From contig CM040755.1 in NCBI GenBank assembly GCA_022829145.1, forward strand, positions 9,185,063 to 9,249,062: DNA of 64,000 nucleotides. Reading direction: 5' to 3'. The notes under the pieces were generated by a model. It had not been told where the DNA came from. It saw only the letters and a list, made by a program, of their open reading frames with translations, and ran no database searches. Shown in pieces: positions 1-12,359 of the stretch (the first letter of the stretch is position 1; each line of letters begins with the position of its first letter). Source of the DNA: Albula goreensis (Eukaryota > Chordata > Actinopteri > Albuliformes > Albulidae). The translations under genes and the position numbers were made by a program.

Positions 1-2340
1 CAGATCAGACCCTGTCTACTGGCACACAACTACACTTTTCTGTTATACACTATAATGAACAGCAGTATAGTCATCTTTGCTAGAAACACTAATCTTTGTT
101 TCAGTTGTATAATTCAATATTGCTGATGAAGCTTCTCGGGCCATGTTCCATCCAGAACATCTTGGCCCTCTTTTTCCAGGTTAATTGAATTTACATTTTG
201 AATTATGTATACAGTATGTAATATAGATGGATAAAAATGCACATTTCAATTTACCAAAAAAAAAAATGTATTGCTAAAAGGTACAATAAGACATTATTTA
301 CATTGAGTAACATAATAGGTTGAGTTAATTTATGTCTGTGTAATGTGATCGTCAGATCTATTAACTCTGGGTCCTAATGGTTCCAGCCTTTGCAATTGTT
401 TGTTCTAATAACACACTGAACCATTTCATTAGCTCACCACCTGGACCACAGAGTAAAATGAAATCAGCTGGTCTAGTGTGTGTTTGGAGTAAACACCTGA
501 AAACATTGTGACCTTCAAGACCTGGAGCTGAATTGCCCTGGTGTGTGTTATCATAGGATTTTTTAATCCTGAATGGAGACAGCAGTGTGTCTGTGAGCTG
601 AACCAATATTACAAGATGGAGTCTCTCATTTTCTGCCTCACACAGTCCTGTTACTGCTGCGTGCCACATGTCACCACCTCCTCATACCATGTGGAGATTT
701 GCCTTCTTGCGTTACACTCTACTATAAAGTGGTTTCAAATTCATTAAGGTCTAAATTGCCTCTTCTCAATAAAAAAACAGGTGTTAAATATCTGTGAGGG
801 TCAAAGAGTCAGAATCATAATCCTTGTTCAGATTCTTTATCTGAAAATAAATGCGCTGAAAGATGAGATGAAAGATTCAGGCAGATGGCAGATCTCAGCA
901 CAACAAATAAAAAAGATGAATCATACAGCCTGCATTTGGTAAACATTAAGACTTTGTACAGTGGATGGCATGTTCATTGCTTTTCATCAGAGCAGTGCTA
1001 GCAACCACACAAATAAGAGAAATGAACAGGGTATCCCCTGCCTCTTACATGACAGGAGTGGCCCCTGAGATGTTGATTGTCTAAAATCAAATGTGATAAT
1101 ATCCGACCCAAAAACAGTCAATGTGTTATCACAAAAAAATGCATCAGCATCAGGGTCTGTGGATGTGTATTATGTACTTAGGAGCTCATGTGGTCCCATA
1201 ACTCCATGTCCTGTATGCTTTGTCTCTTTTAGGTGGAAGAGGGCAAGAGAACTGCGTGAGCTCATAAAAGAATGCATCGATGCATCTTGAAAATTTGATC
1301 CTGTGAAGAACCCAAGCAAACATCTGAGGATTATAGAACAGATAATAACTGCATTCATGCAATGTGGAATGCTCTTGATAAGAGGCAAAGTGATGGGCCA
1401 TACTTGCTATGCATACTATTAACCAGTATACATGCTGCATTATTGCATACATGAGAGTGCAGAGCGTGTAACTGGTGAGAAGCTTCATATAGCCATCATC
1501 ATACGAAAGACTGTAACATTAGATAATGGTTTATAGCTAGGTTAGCTGTTCCAAGTTTGGAAATTAAAGGGATTTTCAGCTGCCCTCAGATGAAGCAACT
1601 AGCAAAGAGGTTTAGCTAGCTAAAACCCATCTATAATGTTTAAAAGTATAATAGTAACATATACCCCCCCCCACACCTCAGGAAAGAAATGATCTTACCT
1701 ATGAAATGATAGCAATCTCTTTGAAAAAGAACATAAAAGCCATACTTAATTAACTATATGTGTGAGCACATGTCCTGCTTAAAAGACCAACAGCAAAATT
1801 TCAAAATTTGCTTCAGCAATTCAATGGACTCTACACATTGATCTTTCCTCTGCAGAGTCTCATTTGAAGTGATTATTCTGAACTATTAGTTTGGAACACC
1901 TTAAGCTGGCCACCATCCATCTTTGCCCTTCAAAGACCCTCTGGGACACTGCCAATATCTCAGAACTCAGCAGTGCATTGTGGGAAAAAAACACTGACTT
2001 GGAAGAAATTCTCAAACAAGGGCCACATTTCCCTCCTTCCTGTTTGATTTTAATCTGCTCAATGGAGCCCTGGTGTTTGGGCACCTGCAGCTCCTAAACC
2101 AACTGTAGATTAATCTGCTGTCAGAAGATGCACTGCCTTGGAGCTAGTCATTGAAATTCAGATCATCTATCTATCATATATCTTCCTACTTTTCAACCAA
2201 CAAATAAAAAGGGAGCAGTTGACAAGTCATGAATGCGATCATATGCAAATGTGAATTATTTTGTGTTTGTGCATGTGTGGGTGTGTGCAGGTGAGTGGGT
2301 GTTCCATGAAAAAAGTCACAGATTCAACATTAATAAAGCA
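1..2340. other. No gene seen; unique-looking AT-rich DNA
   Basis: Short open frames on both strands lack any recognisable domain, and none is flanked by a convincing pair of splice sites. The only low-complexity patches are a short A run near 256 and a C run near 1667-1677. I see no transposon ends or RNA gene here. Confidence 0.6.
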
Positions 2341-2428
2341 GAAGCCTGTCTGGAACCTGTTCCAGGAGCAATAAGCTGGCCTGTGCCTGTGATTCACCGG
2401 AGGTTTACACATTCACACGTGGGCACAT
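2340..2428 (-). repeat. Decayed L2-type LINE 3' tail
   Basis: Read on the minus strand, the segment resembles the 3' end common to fish L2-type LINEs. It has a block like TGTGCCCACGTGTGAATGTG, then a degenerate GC-richer stretch, then CTGGAACAGGTTCCAG, which corresponds to the usual 'GGGATAGGCTCCAG' block. Only the tail is left and no coding part is visible beside it. Identity to the usual form is low, so this is a tentative call from remembered consensus. Confidence 0.4.
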
Positions 2429-4088
2429 GGTTTTAGACAGATACAGTGACTCACAGCATATAAGTAATCAGCAATCATTAACAATTTCACTGGCATGTAA
2501 AATTGGTCATCGGCAGCATTAGCATCAATTAAGGTATGAAATTAATCAACACTTCCTGAAATGGTGCTTAATCTCCACACACAACCTACTGCGACTGTGT
2601 GCTTGGTGTCAGTGTGTTGCCACGGAGCTCAACTTCAAAGACTGCCACTCCAGTAGAGCCATGATAAAAGACGGCAAACAAGGATATTCTTCACTGTCAC
2701 CCACAGTTCATTCGGATCTCCTCTCAGCTCCAGCACTGATTGACTGTGTCCTTGTGAAATCTGGTCTAACCCACCTTCTTATTACTAAACCTGTGCTTTT
2801 GTATTCCATATTCATTACCAGGGAATGGAGGCAATAAATCAGGGCCTGCGCATTGGATGTTAAACTTAAACTTATCTAACACGACACACAATTTTTAAAA
2901 GGCAACTCTTAAAAGAATATTTTAAACAAATCCACCCTTAGCAGTTCTCATGACATCTCACTGTTAATCTCCATTATCTAACGGAAGCCTTCATTTGGGA
3001 CAATCTATAGCACAAAATATATTCAAACATGATGTTAAAATAACAAAACACATTAGAATTTATTTAAATAAATTGAGACCATATTTGAGGCCATGGAAGC
3101 GCTGTTAATAAGTATGGGATTTGTTGGTTTAAAAGTAAGCTGTTGGGAGATATTTGCAAGGAAGTTAAACAAAGTTGATAATAGAAAACCTCTACATAAT
3201 CAATATTAATGTATAGCATTAAATGTGGTGGGAGAAAACAGAAGCGAAACCAAAGACAGAGATGAATTACATTAAAATGCATGCTCTCAGAAACATGGAG
3301 AGGTGAGAGACAGGAATGATGCTGGTGGGCCTAGTAAAACTTAAGAAGTAAATTTAGCTGCAGAAAAACAGAGAGACAGAGGAGTTAGTTTACCAGAGTA
3401 TGATAATCTCATGGGATGAGGGGGAGTGAGTGGCTTTTTTATGTTCTTCCTCATTCTATCTAAAGAAGGGCGCTATTATGCGTCTGCATATTAAAAATTT
3501 GATGTCAATATCTGTGCGGATGTCTTAATGAAATGCAGGTCTGAAGTAGTTTTTGCAGATACTTTTGATTCAAATTACTGCCCCAGTGGCTCAGAATGAA
3601 TAGTTTATATAAACTCTGTGGTATTGTCTGAGTCAATGCTTTGGTCCAAAGCACATTGTGTAGAAAATATTCTGTTACCATCATTACCTAATGTATCCAT
3701 ATGACACAGTCCATCTGATAAAAATAATTAATAAATCAAATCAGACACTCTGGATGTTTGGAGATGTGGGTTACTCATACCTTTGACAGATGTTGTCAGT
3801 TTCAGCGTTAGCTTTGTTAAAATTAAATCTGTCAGATCACAACATTGGCAGACACTGAGCTACATCTTGCCTTGACCTTTAAGCAGCATGCTTAATGAAG
3901 TGTATGCACTCATAGCTTAATATGGAGCATAAATGTTCAGAGCTATCATAATGTTCAGGCCTGCACAGATGGCTTCCCACAAAACCCATTATCCCCGAAG
4001 ACCAACCACGTTTGATCACTGCCAAATTAATAGTCAGGGAAAAAGTAAAATTCAAGTAGGCTTGCCTTATTTTGTGGAACTGATCAAT
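2429..4088. other. No gene seen
   Basis: Open frames are short and overlap on both strands, as expected by chance at this base composition. No repeats of recognisable family and no tandem arrays were noticed. Confidence 0.55.
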
Positions 4089-4089
4089 G

Positions 4090-4205
4090 AATGACCTGTC
4101 CAGGGTGTGTCCCTGCCCTTTACCCAATATGGCTGGGATAGGCTCCAGCCCCGCCCCACGGCCCTGGATTGGATAAAACAGGTATTGATAATGGATTGAT
4201 GATCT
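4090..4205 (+). repeat. L2-type LINE 3' tail
   Basis: The plus strand carries the characteristic tail of fish L2-type LINEs in the expected order: CTGTCCAGGGTGTGTCCCTG at 4096-4115, GGGATAGGCTCCAGCCCC at 4135-4152, then GGATAAAACAGG and a run of ATGGATTGATGATC-like units that replaces the usual ATGG-type terminal repeats. No reverse transcriptase is left upstream, so it is a heavily 5'-truncated copy, the usual outcome of target-primed reverse transcription. A SINE using the same tail cannot be excluded. Confidence 0.75.
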
Positions 4206-6712
4206 ATGTTTAATGATGATCGATTAAAAAGGTGTAGTTATTGACTGCAGTTTGCAAAACATGTTGGAAGCTACCAGATGGTAGACAACAAAAGTATCCT
4301 GTTAGCCGGTTAGCCTGTTAGCCTTGTTAAACACAAAGATGAGAGCTGGCCATTCAGCCCTTCCAGCTTATCTGTAGGTGTCTTTACCATTTCCATGTTT
4401 ATATAGCAATAAGGTACCTTCAGGAGAGCTCTTGTCTCTCAGTTACTGAAGCAGTTAAAGCACTGAATTTTAATTTCTAATGGTATCATTCTGTGAGGCT
4501 TTAATGTCTTATTTGAAATGGCAGTTATCAGTTTCAGGTTTATGTTTGTATCACTTTCAAGATGATTCTACCCCTGTCCTCTTGCGGGAGGCTGGCAGGT
4601 GCAGATTCATTGTATTGCTTCTTGAGGTCGCATTCAGACATATAGCGATTTGCATTTGTGATCATTTTCACAGTGATTTGTCAGAGTAAATCCTGCGTGC
4701 AATTTGCTATATGCGCTCCATTGTTCTTCTCTTTATTGCGGCCGTCAGCGTACATTAATAGGATACAGCATGAACTATTGCTGCTTATGATTTATACGGG
4801 CCGTTAAAGTGTTGAATAAGGGGAAATTAGCCTGCGCAGCATATGTTTGCAATTATCCATCTGGACCCTGCGCTCTCTCTTTTTTATTTTGTTGAAACAT
4901 CTCCCCAAACTGAAATCAGGTGCACAAGCAAATGTACGAGGATGACCTCACACATGGCATATATTTTTCATACCCAGCAGCACTGTGCTTTGGAATGTGC
5001 CCAGCTGACAATGTTTGGTCCTCTGAATATTCCCTGAATATTAGGAAGTAAGGCTAATTTTTCCAGCACATACATTTGTCAGGTTTCCTGTGGGTCCTTA
5101 TTATATTAATATTACATTAAGTGAATTTTGCAGGAAAGCAAACCTAACCCGTTATTCCAGTTAACAAAGAGCTTGAATTGTAGACACTCTTTTATACTAA
5201 GTTTTCCACTAATACTTAAAAAAAAATTTGAATACTTTCAATCATTGTTAAAATTTCTTTCATACTGCCCTCCTGTTTTCATGACTTAATGATAGCCACA
5301 ACCAAGTGGCAAACTTACAATTCTCAAAGTGCTGAAAAATCTGTCACTTCACAGCTCAAAGTGGCCAGGTTCAGAAGTGAGCATTTGAAACCCATTTCAG
5401 GCGCAGGTGGTATAGCAGTAAATAACCCTTTATAAAGGCTTTTTTGGGAGTCTCTTCGCTGTTTCCACTGTGAGGTTTGAACGCATAAACCCAGACTCCT
5501 GCCTGAGGATGATTCTGGATGAATCTTGGCCTGCTGTCCTGTAAGAGATAAGTCTAGAAGGCCAGGACCCATGGTTATTTATTTTCCATGTTCTGTGATA
5601 TTAAGCTATGGAGAAGCTGACAACAAGGTTTCACAAGGTGAGCTGTACCACTCTGAACACTTGGTTTGATGTTGTGTGTTCTTCGTGGAACTGCGCATTT
5701 AGTTTCTTTGAGAATCTTTATGAACTGAGCTATTTGGCATTTCCTTTTTATGGAGCCATGATTTTGTGGACATTTAATCTGCTCTTCTTCTACCTTCTTG
5801 GGATCATGTATTACGTTTAACACAAAGAAAGCAGCTGATTGTAGTTGAGGTGGGACAAAGTAAAAATTACCATTCCATCATAGTTAAAAATGAGGGGCTG
5901 TTCCCAGTTTAGTCTTAACCAATGCCAATGTGCCTTGCACTTGAATTCTGACATATAATACAATTGCTTTCAGATGTACATGATGTCCAGCATACATATT
6001 GTAATCTCCAGATGGCAAAGAACGATCACTCTGTCAAAATTTACTTTCTTTGTGTGTGTGTGTGTGGAAATTTTCATGGTTTCTTAATAATATTACTGGG
6101 ATGCAATTATTCTGCGTCAGAGGAGCAAAGCCATTTTGCTGATGCAGGTTGGGTTTCTATCTGCAAGAAGGGAAACGGCAGGCTCTGTTTATTGAGAATC
6201 CAATTTGTCCCCGTGTTCAGGCTTTCCCTGGTGCAATGTTCGTTGTTGCCTGAATGGATTATCAGTACAGATCTCCCAACCACCTGCAGAGGTGAAATGA
6301 TATTTCAAATGTGCGTAAACTCGGTTGATACCCTGGTCTCCACTAGAGACTTCAGAGTGGGAGCAGAGTAGTGCTGATGCAAGCCAATAAGAAACAATAC
6401 AAGAGGGAATCAATCTGAGCATAAGACAAGCTACCAGGTTTTGGCCTAACAATACGGTGCTACTTTTAAACACAATGTTTTCGGTGTGAATTCCAGGTGG
6501 ACCATTGCTCACTTTGGCATTAAGTGCCTTATCTAGTAATCCAAGTTTTTTGAGTAAATGTCAAGCTATAGACAAGCTGTATAAATAAATATTTCAAATG
6601 TATGGTTTCATGATAAAGCTGGCAATCAAGCATACTGTATTAACCAAAATGAAACTGTGATTATGGGTGATGTCTGGCAAATATCTTGTGCAGGCCTCCA
6701 ATTCTAAGGAAA
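4206..6712. other. No gene seen; minor simple repeats
   Basis: A small run of GTTAGCC-like units lies at 4300-4330, and eight TG units lie at 6051-6066. The longest open frame (5964-6371, plus) runs through the TG tract, shows no domain, and is treated as chance. Confidence 0.55.
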
Positions 6713-6912
6713 ATTGAAACTAGTGATGGGAGATTGGGATACCATGGCAACCAATATGGATGTGGCTACCAGTAACTCAAAGATTTTTACCGCTCAGTGT
6801 ATTTTGCGAGGAGCAGAACCTTTTGTTCAAGCAAGTCAGTGATTGACAGCTAATTGCAGGTCCATCCATTTTGGTGTCATGGCACCTTAGTTCACCGTCA
6901 CTAATTTAGACT
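6713..6912. mobile_element. hAT-like MITE, non-autonomous
   Basis: The element spans 6721-6904. It starts with TAGTGATGGGAGATTGGG and ends with a near-inverse, GTTCACCGTCACTA. The inverted similarity continues inwards: a block containing CCATGGCAACC and ATGGATG on the left pairs with CATCCATTTTGGTGTCATGG on the right, giving terminal inverted repeats of roughly 45 bp. The flanking octamers ATTGAAAC (6713-6720) and ATTTAGAC (6905-6912) match at six of eight positions, consistent with an old 8-bp hAT target-site duplication. At about 184 bp it has no room for a transposase, so it would have needed a partner element to move. Confidence 0.65.
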
Positions 6913-8689
6913 GTGGTTCACAGTCCTTCCTGTGCAGTACACAGAATGAGTTTTCTCTTTTTGTGATACGAAATCACTCATCAGCCATCCTCCATTCTCA
7001 CGCTTCCATCAGCCAGAAAGGGTTAATTCAGACTGCGTCTGTATCTGTTTCCAGCCGAGTCAAAATGGTCTTCTGGTGCCAATTAGAATCTAACCACTTC
7101 ACCCTGGAATTACTCAGTCCACCCTTTTTGAGTCTCTTCTCTCCTCTCTCCTCCTCTCCCTGTCTGCTTTACCAGCTCCCAGTGACCCTGGATCTCATTT
7201 AGTATGGCTGATTGAGGTCCTGCAGTCTCCTCTGTGAAATGACACTAAGGCCACTGCCAATTGATTCTGCAGTGTCTGCAGCAGGGGCTGTGTATGAAGG
7301 GAATTCACAGGGAGAGGTGTGTATTCAAGAGATGAGGGAAGTATTGTGCAGGCTCTGTTCATTCCAATAACTGAATAGTGAAATTTCACACAATAATATT
7401 TAATTCAGGCACATCTTTTCACCAGACATTTTTAATCAAAATTTCTCCACTCATGGTTTTCATTCATGTATTTATTTACTTATTGTCTGTCCAGCTCCTT
7501 GATAAATTTGGTTAGAAGGGGAATTTATGAAATATATAGTCATTTGAACATTTGTGGAAAACCCCAATATGAGGAAACAGCCATTAAAAATGATGTGTTG
7601 CTGTTTTTGAAGTGGCATACATATGTTCAGAGGTAGTATCCCAGGCATTGTTTGTTTACCTTACTGGGACACACACACCTCCATTTGCACAGCTCAGTTG
7701 TCAACAAGCTCTTGGCAGGCTCAGCTAAAAGGCAAATGACAAGGGAAACATTTAAAAAGGGGTAGCTGCTATCTGTAGAGTATTCAGGTACCCCTGGTGC
7801 TGAGCCAATGAAAAGCAGATAGCCAGCTGAGATGCTGTGCTTTTCATACCCGATCAATTAGCGCAAGCTAATGGGCCAGATCTCTGAGGAAATGCAAGCA
7901 AAGAGACAAAGCTTTGAGCAGATTGATAACACTTCTGGGGTCAGCTGTTCTGGCGGCTCGGGCCTCTGATTCAAACAGCACTGAAAACTATCCTGAGGTG
8001 TGCAAGGGTTCGTTCTGATACCCTATTTTCCAGCGCTGAGGTTTGGTTTGTCTCGAAAGTGCCAGAGGTTATCAGTAAATTGAAGTCTTCTTCCACAGCA
8101 GAGGTGATTCTCTGGAGTTTGTGGCTGCATATGTCTAGAATGTCTTGAAGCTAGTTAAAGTGGGGAGACTCGAAACCCATCGACCTTTGCTCAGTTTATG
8201 TGATGCAGTGTCACAGGGTCAGGAAGTTGTACAGGAGAGACAATACTTAAATCGTTGATCTACCTTTGACCTTAAATGTTTCTGCCTGACAGTTTCTGCA
8301 GAAGTGTATGTGTTTTTTTATATAGAAAATATTACCTTCTAGTAATGGAACAAATTTTCCTGGTGTGACTGAACCTCAGATACAGGTAACTGAATTTTTT
8401 TCTTTTTTCCTGTAGAGTTGGGATAATAAATGCAAAGTGGACCTTCAGCAATTAGAGGGACAGTTCAAATTCAATATTTAAATAAATACAAAATACAAAC
8501 CCGGATTCAATTTTATGGTACATTTTTTTTTTGCATTTCCCTCATTATATGCTAAAAACAGATTAGGAAGCAGGTTTTATTTGGTGATTCATCAAAGGGG
8601 AAAAATTTGACTTCACATCTACATCCAGTTACTGGAGTTTCCTCTCAGAGGATTTTAAAGGATTATAATGATACATGCATTTCCATGGG
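6913..8689. other. No gene seen
   Basis: No recognisable protein domain or repeat family was found. A pyrimidine-rich stretch near 7131-7170 is the only compositional oddity. Confidence 0.55.
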
Positions 8690-8850
8690 CTGCACTGTTT
8701 ACCTGTTTGGTTCATAACTCACAAAATGCAGATTCCACTCCCAGGAAGGGCTCTGCTTTAGAGTGCACGTGGATAATGTGAAAAATGTAAATTGTTTAGG
8801 TTGTTGTGGATAAGAGCATCTGCTAAGTGCCTAAAATGTACATTTATTTA
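8690..8850 (+). mobile_element. Teleost tRNA-type SINE remnant
   Basis: The segment ends in GGATAAGAGCATCTGCTAAG (8808-8827), followed by CCTAAAATGTACATTT. This is the hallmark tail of a SINE family widespread in ray-finned fish, whose usual form reads 'GGATAAGAGCGTCTGCTAAATG' with ATGTA repeats. About 75 bp upstream, GATTCCACTCCCAGG (8731-8745) could be a decayed B box of the tRNA-like head. The head is too worn to identify the parent tRNA. Orientation is plus. The tail assignment is firm; the 5' boundary is a guess. Confidence 0.7.
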
Positions 8851-9106
8851 GACATTACAATGCAGTGTGATGCAAACAGCAGAGAGAGGTGGCAGGGAAA
8901 CACAGAACGCCATAAATGTAGCACAGAAGGAGGTATTTATTCACAGCTGTAGAAAAAGGTGATGATGAGTAGATAATCGCAGTAAAAGACTACAATAAAA
9001 ACAAGAAAAAATGGTATGTGTATTTATGACAAAAAAGAGACTAATCAATGCTAATATGCTACTGCACTAGCTTACACACTCTGTCTGCTGGAAACAATAA
9101 CAAGCC

Positions 9107-9122
9107 AAAAAAAAAAAAAAAA
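9107..9122. repeat. Poly-A tract
   Basis: An uninterrupted A run of about 16 bases. No SINE or LINE body could be recognised directly upstream, so it is listed as simple repeat only. Confidence 0.8.
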
Positions 9123-9212
9123 CTCTCACCTGATGGATTCATGCATACAAGGCAGAAATTGAGAACCCCAGGTATTACTTTCCCCCCATGACTATCCCAG
9201 AAAGACCCATTT

Positions 9213-9368
9213 TAGTGATGGGAGAATGAGGTTTGTGCTACCAAAAACGAGCATAACTATGATATTCCACTGAGGTACCTGACTTGAGCTCAAACAGGTC
9301 AGAGATACTCAGTCTACTGCAGCACCACCCATTATAGGGTCCATGGCATCTCATTCTGCCATCACTGA
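9213..9368. mobile_element. hAT-like MITE, non-autonomous
   Basis: The left end TAGTGATGGGAGAATGAG (9213-9230) is nearly the inverse of the right end CTCATTCTGCCATCACTGA, giving 18-19 bp terminal inverted repeats. The tips match those of the element at 6721-6904, so the two probably belong to related families, but their interiors do not align well. Target-site duplication is unclear: CCCATTTT and GAGATTTT share only five of eight positions. No coding capacity at about 156 bp. Confidence 0.55.
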
Positions 9369-9376
9369 GATTTTAG

Positions 9377-11690
9377 GCACACGATTTCTACCAAAAAATG
9401 TATAATAATAATAAAATGACACATAAAAAATAAGAGGACCATTGGTTCTGGATGGCAGAAGCGTATACTGGTTATTGTTATTACTCAGCACTTATAGAGC
9501 AATATAAAACATTGATTACATACTTTATTCACCTCAGCATGGTTTCTTGGGTCTGGACTGGTTTTGGAATTCAGGTGAAAACAGGAAACAGCATACACCA
9601 TGGGACTCCAGGCCCAGGATTGAAGATCGCTGTCACACAATCTGCATTTCCTCTGTGCAGGAACAAAACAGAGTACCAGCACCTGCAGCCTACATGGAGA
9701 GGCTGTGGTGTTTGCATTTCTTATGCAAATTTCACAACAATGCTTCAGAAAAAAAACACAGTGAGGGAATTTCTGTTTCCTATTCTTTCCGTTATTGAGC
9801 AAACAAAACTATTTAAGTAACCTTTATTCATGAACATATTTCTTTCCTCAGAATAACAGGATGCAAGAATTAAAGTAAATGAAACCAGCCAAGACATACA
9901 AATGGACCTTTCAAATGTTGACAAAATAATATATGGGGATAAAGTAAAAAGTACCAGTTACAGGCAGAACATGGATTTTCTCCTTTCAGTAGGTCACGCC
10001 GGAAAAGCCTGCAATGAAAGGAGGTGTTAATTACTCTCATGTAAAATTTCAGTAGTTTCCTCAAGTAGAATGAAATTGATATACAGTTGTAAAAACCCTA
10101 TTACACAATCTTTTTTTTCTCATTGCACAACACATTTTCACATTTTGACCTTACATTCTGCTTTGTTAACAGTACAACTAAATACTGAATCAATAGAGGA
10201 AACAGTCTGGGGAGTAGCAATCAATTTTACAGATTTCCTTTCTCTGGTGAGTCATGTGCGGCATGAGCAGAGGGCTTTTTGTATGAATGGCAAAGAAGGT
10301 CATTACAACAATTTTCTCGGAGCAGTCTGAATTTGGAATGTTCTCTCCCAGCTCCTCCAGCAGAAACCTCATGGAGCCATTTTGACTCCAACACAGTCCA
10401 AGTTCATCATATTTCATTTACGGGCGCTAAGAACCAATTTTGTTGTAGATATATTGCTTGAAAGGATTGCTGTTCACTTCACGAAAGAAGCATGGCATGA
10501 GAACTAATTACTCCTGCAGTGTTACTTCTCAGGTGGTACCAGGTCAGATTAAAAACCACATGAGTTCAGTGGTTCAGAGAGGTTTGTGGGGGAAGGGGAG
10601 TCAGGAAGTGGAAAAAATGGAGTTTATTCATGCCGCTGTTAATGTGTTTTTTCATGTTCTTACACTGAATACTTTGGGCCAGGCAGCTGATTGAAAGGAG
10701 CATGCATGTTATAAAACAAGGAAACAAATGCAGCTTGGGACTCCCATGGGAATGCCAGCCCCTGTGTGACAGCAGACGAGATAAACTTTGATTTGACTTT
10801 GCGCAGATTTGCAAATCAATGAAAACAAAAGCCTTTGTTCTCTTTTCATCTCGTCCCAGGCCGGGCCTGTAACTATCGCTGCCTGTTGTTCTATTTTTTA
10901 AGGCCCAGTAGCAAAACAAAGTCTCCATAATTGTCATCTTTGCAAATGATACCAGTCAAGCAGCTGCAATCCGGTAACTATGAGCAACAAAAATAGCATT
11001 CATTTGGGGTGTTTTATTTATATCAAAATTCCCCCCATTAATGTGAGTGTGTGTGTTCATGTGTTTTGCATTGGTATGGAATAGAAGAAGGATCTAGCAT
11101 ATGGTGACCTGCATCCCAGGCAGTTGTAGGAGTGGTCCATTTTAATCATGCTCTCCACCGCATTTGTCACCAACTGTTTACCAGCATGACAATGACCTAT
11201 TTCCAAATGAATATGAATAGAGCAGATAAAAGACCAGCATGCAAATACCCGGCTATATGCTTGGATTGCTTATGCTAAATAATCTTGACAAGCTGTCTGA
11301 TTTCCAAAGGACGAGAAACGGGTAAACATATTATCCAAAGCTCCGTATCTTTACTAAATGGTTTTCAAAATGCATTATGAAGGTTGTAAGGATGACCAAC
11401 ACCAGAAAATAGCCATTTTTCTGTACTCAATTGCTCAGACTTTTTTTTTCTTTTCCATTTAGTTCTTATGTAATGAGTAATGACATGTTGTGGTGTATTC
11501 TTGGAAACACCTAACTGTTTCATCTTGGGTCTAGAGTATTTCCATTAAGTAACAAGCACTCTATGAGCAGGTTAGCACGTACTGCAATTCACGTCATTGG
11601 AAATGGTCACTTGTTTTGTGTAACCCTTAGGTGGCAGAGGAATGTGTTTGACTTGCTGGCTGGAGAGGTGTGAGAGGCATGGGAGTCTCA
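9377..11690. other. No gene seen
   Basis: Three open frames overlap on both strands at 9452-9820. Overlap of this kind points to a stop-poor patch, not to a gene, and none has a recognisable domain. No tandem arrays or transposon ends noticed. Confidence 0.5.
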
Positions 11691-11693
11691 TAA

Positions 11694-11738
11694 CCCCCCA
11701 TCCCCTCCCGCCCCCCACCAATCCCCCCACAGCCTCCC
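11694..11738 (-). repeat. C-rich tract, predicted G-quadruplex on minus strand
   Basis: The plus strand is almost all C with short interruptions. On the minus strand this gives five or more runs of three to six G separated by loops of one to seven bases, which fits the standard G-quadruplex pattern. It is not part of any recognised element. Confidence 0.7.
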
Positions 11739-11739
11739 A

Positions 11740-12350
11740 CCACTCTGACCTGAGCATTGTCAGCTGTCAGAGTGCCTTGACACTTCAGGTACTGGTAATA
11801 AGCTTCTGCTGAGATCTGTCACTGGGAAATCTCTTGGTGGCTAAGTTAACCTTTTCAAAAAGCACTTCCCTTGGAGTTCTGTTCGCTTTTCTCCCTTTCA
11901 TTAATGGCTGTGTACATGCTCACATAGAGGAGAAATATATATTCTCATCTGGTGTTTTGAAAATAATGGAAACACCAAATGAGAAAGGACTCTTGCTTTG
12001 GGTCTGCACATGTGCTTGATATTACTATCAATACAAATTCCCAAAATGTTTATGCAACAAATTGCATTTTTAATACATGCTGAAGCAACACAAGAGATCA
12101 AACATGTTTTGAGACAGGTGTTATAATTGATGACTGCATACCAGGTGAGTGTAAGTGTCCAAAATCATGCCAACACACAATAAACAAGGAAAAATGTATT
12201 GAGAAAGAGGAAACAACCATAGATAGTTGCTACAAACCATGAAACAATGGCCTCAAAAGTGAACACAGAATTAGCCCCAGAAGACCTAGTCTCGACTAAA
12301 AAGTCAAATCGTTAACTTCACAATGTTGATATTTTATGGTGGGTCTCCTA
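11740..12350. other. No gene seen
   Basis: No domains, arrays or repeat ends recognised between the G-quadruplex tract and the Penelope-like element. The boundary with that element near 12350 is uncertain. Confidence 0.5.
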
Positions 12351-12359
12351 TTCAGATCC

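Noticed and set aside
5400-5490. Possible tRNA-like A and B boxes of a SINE (TGGTATAGCAG and GGTTTGAACGC)
   Set aside because: The B-box match is only 8 of 11, spacing is longer than usual, and no SINE tail follows.
10080-10165. Tc1/mariner-like end
   Set aside because: Only generic T-rich and TTTTCACATTTTG-like similarity; no TACAGT terminus and no opposite end.
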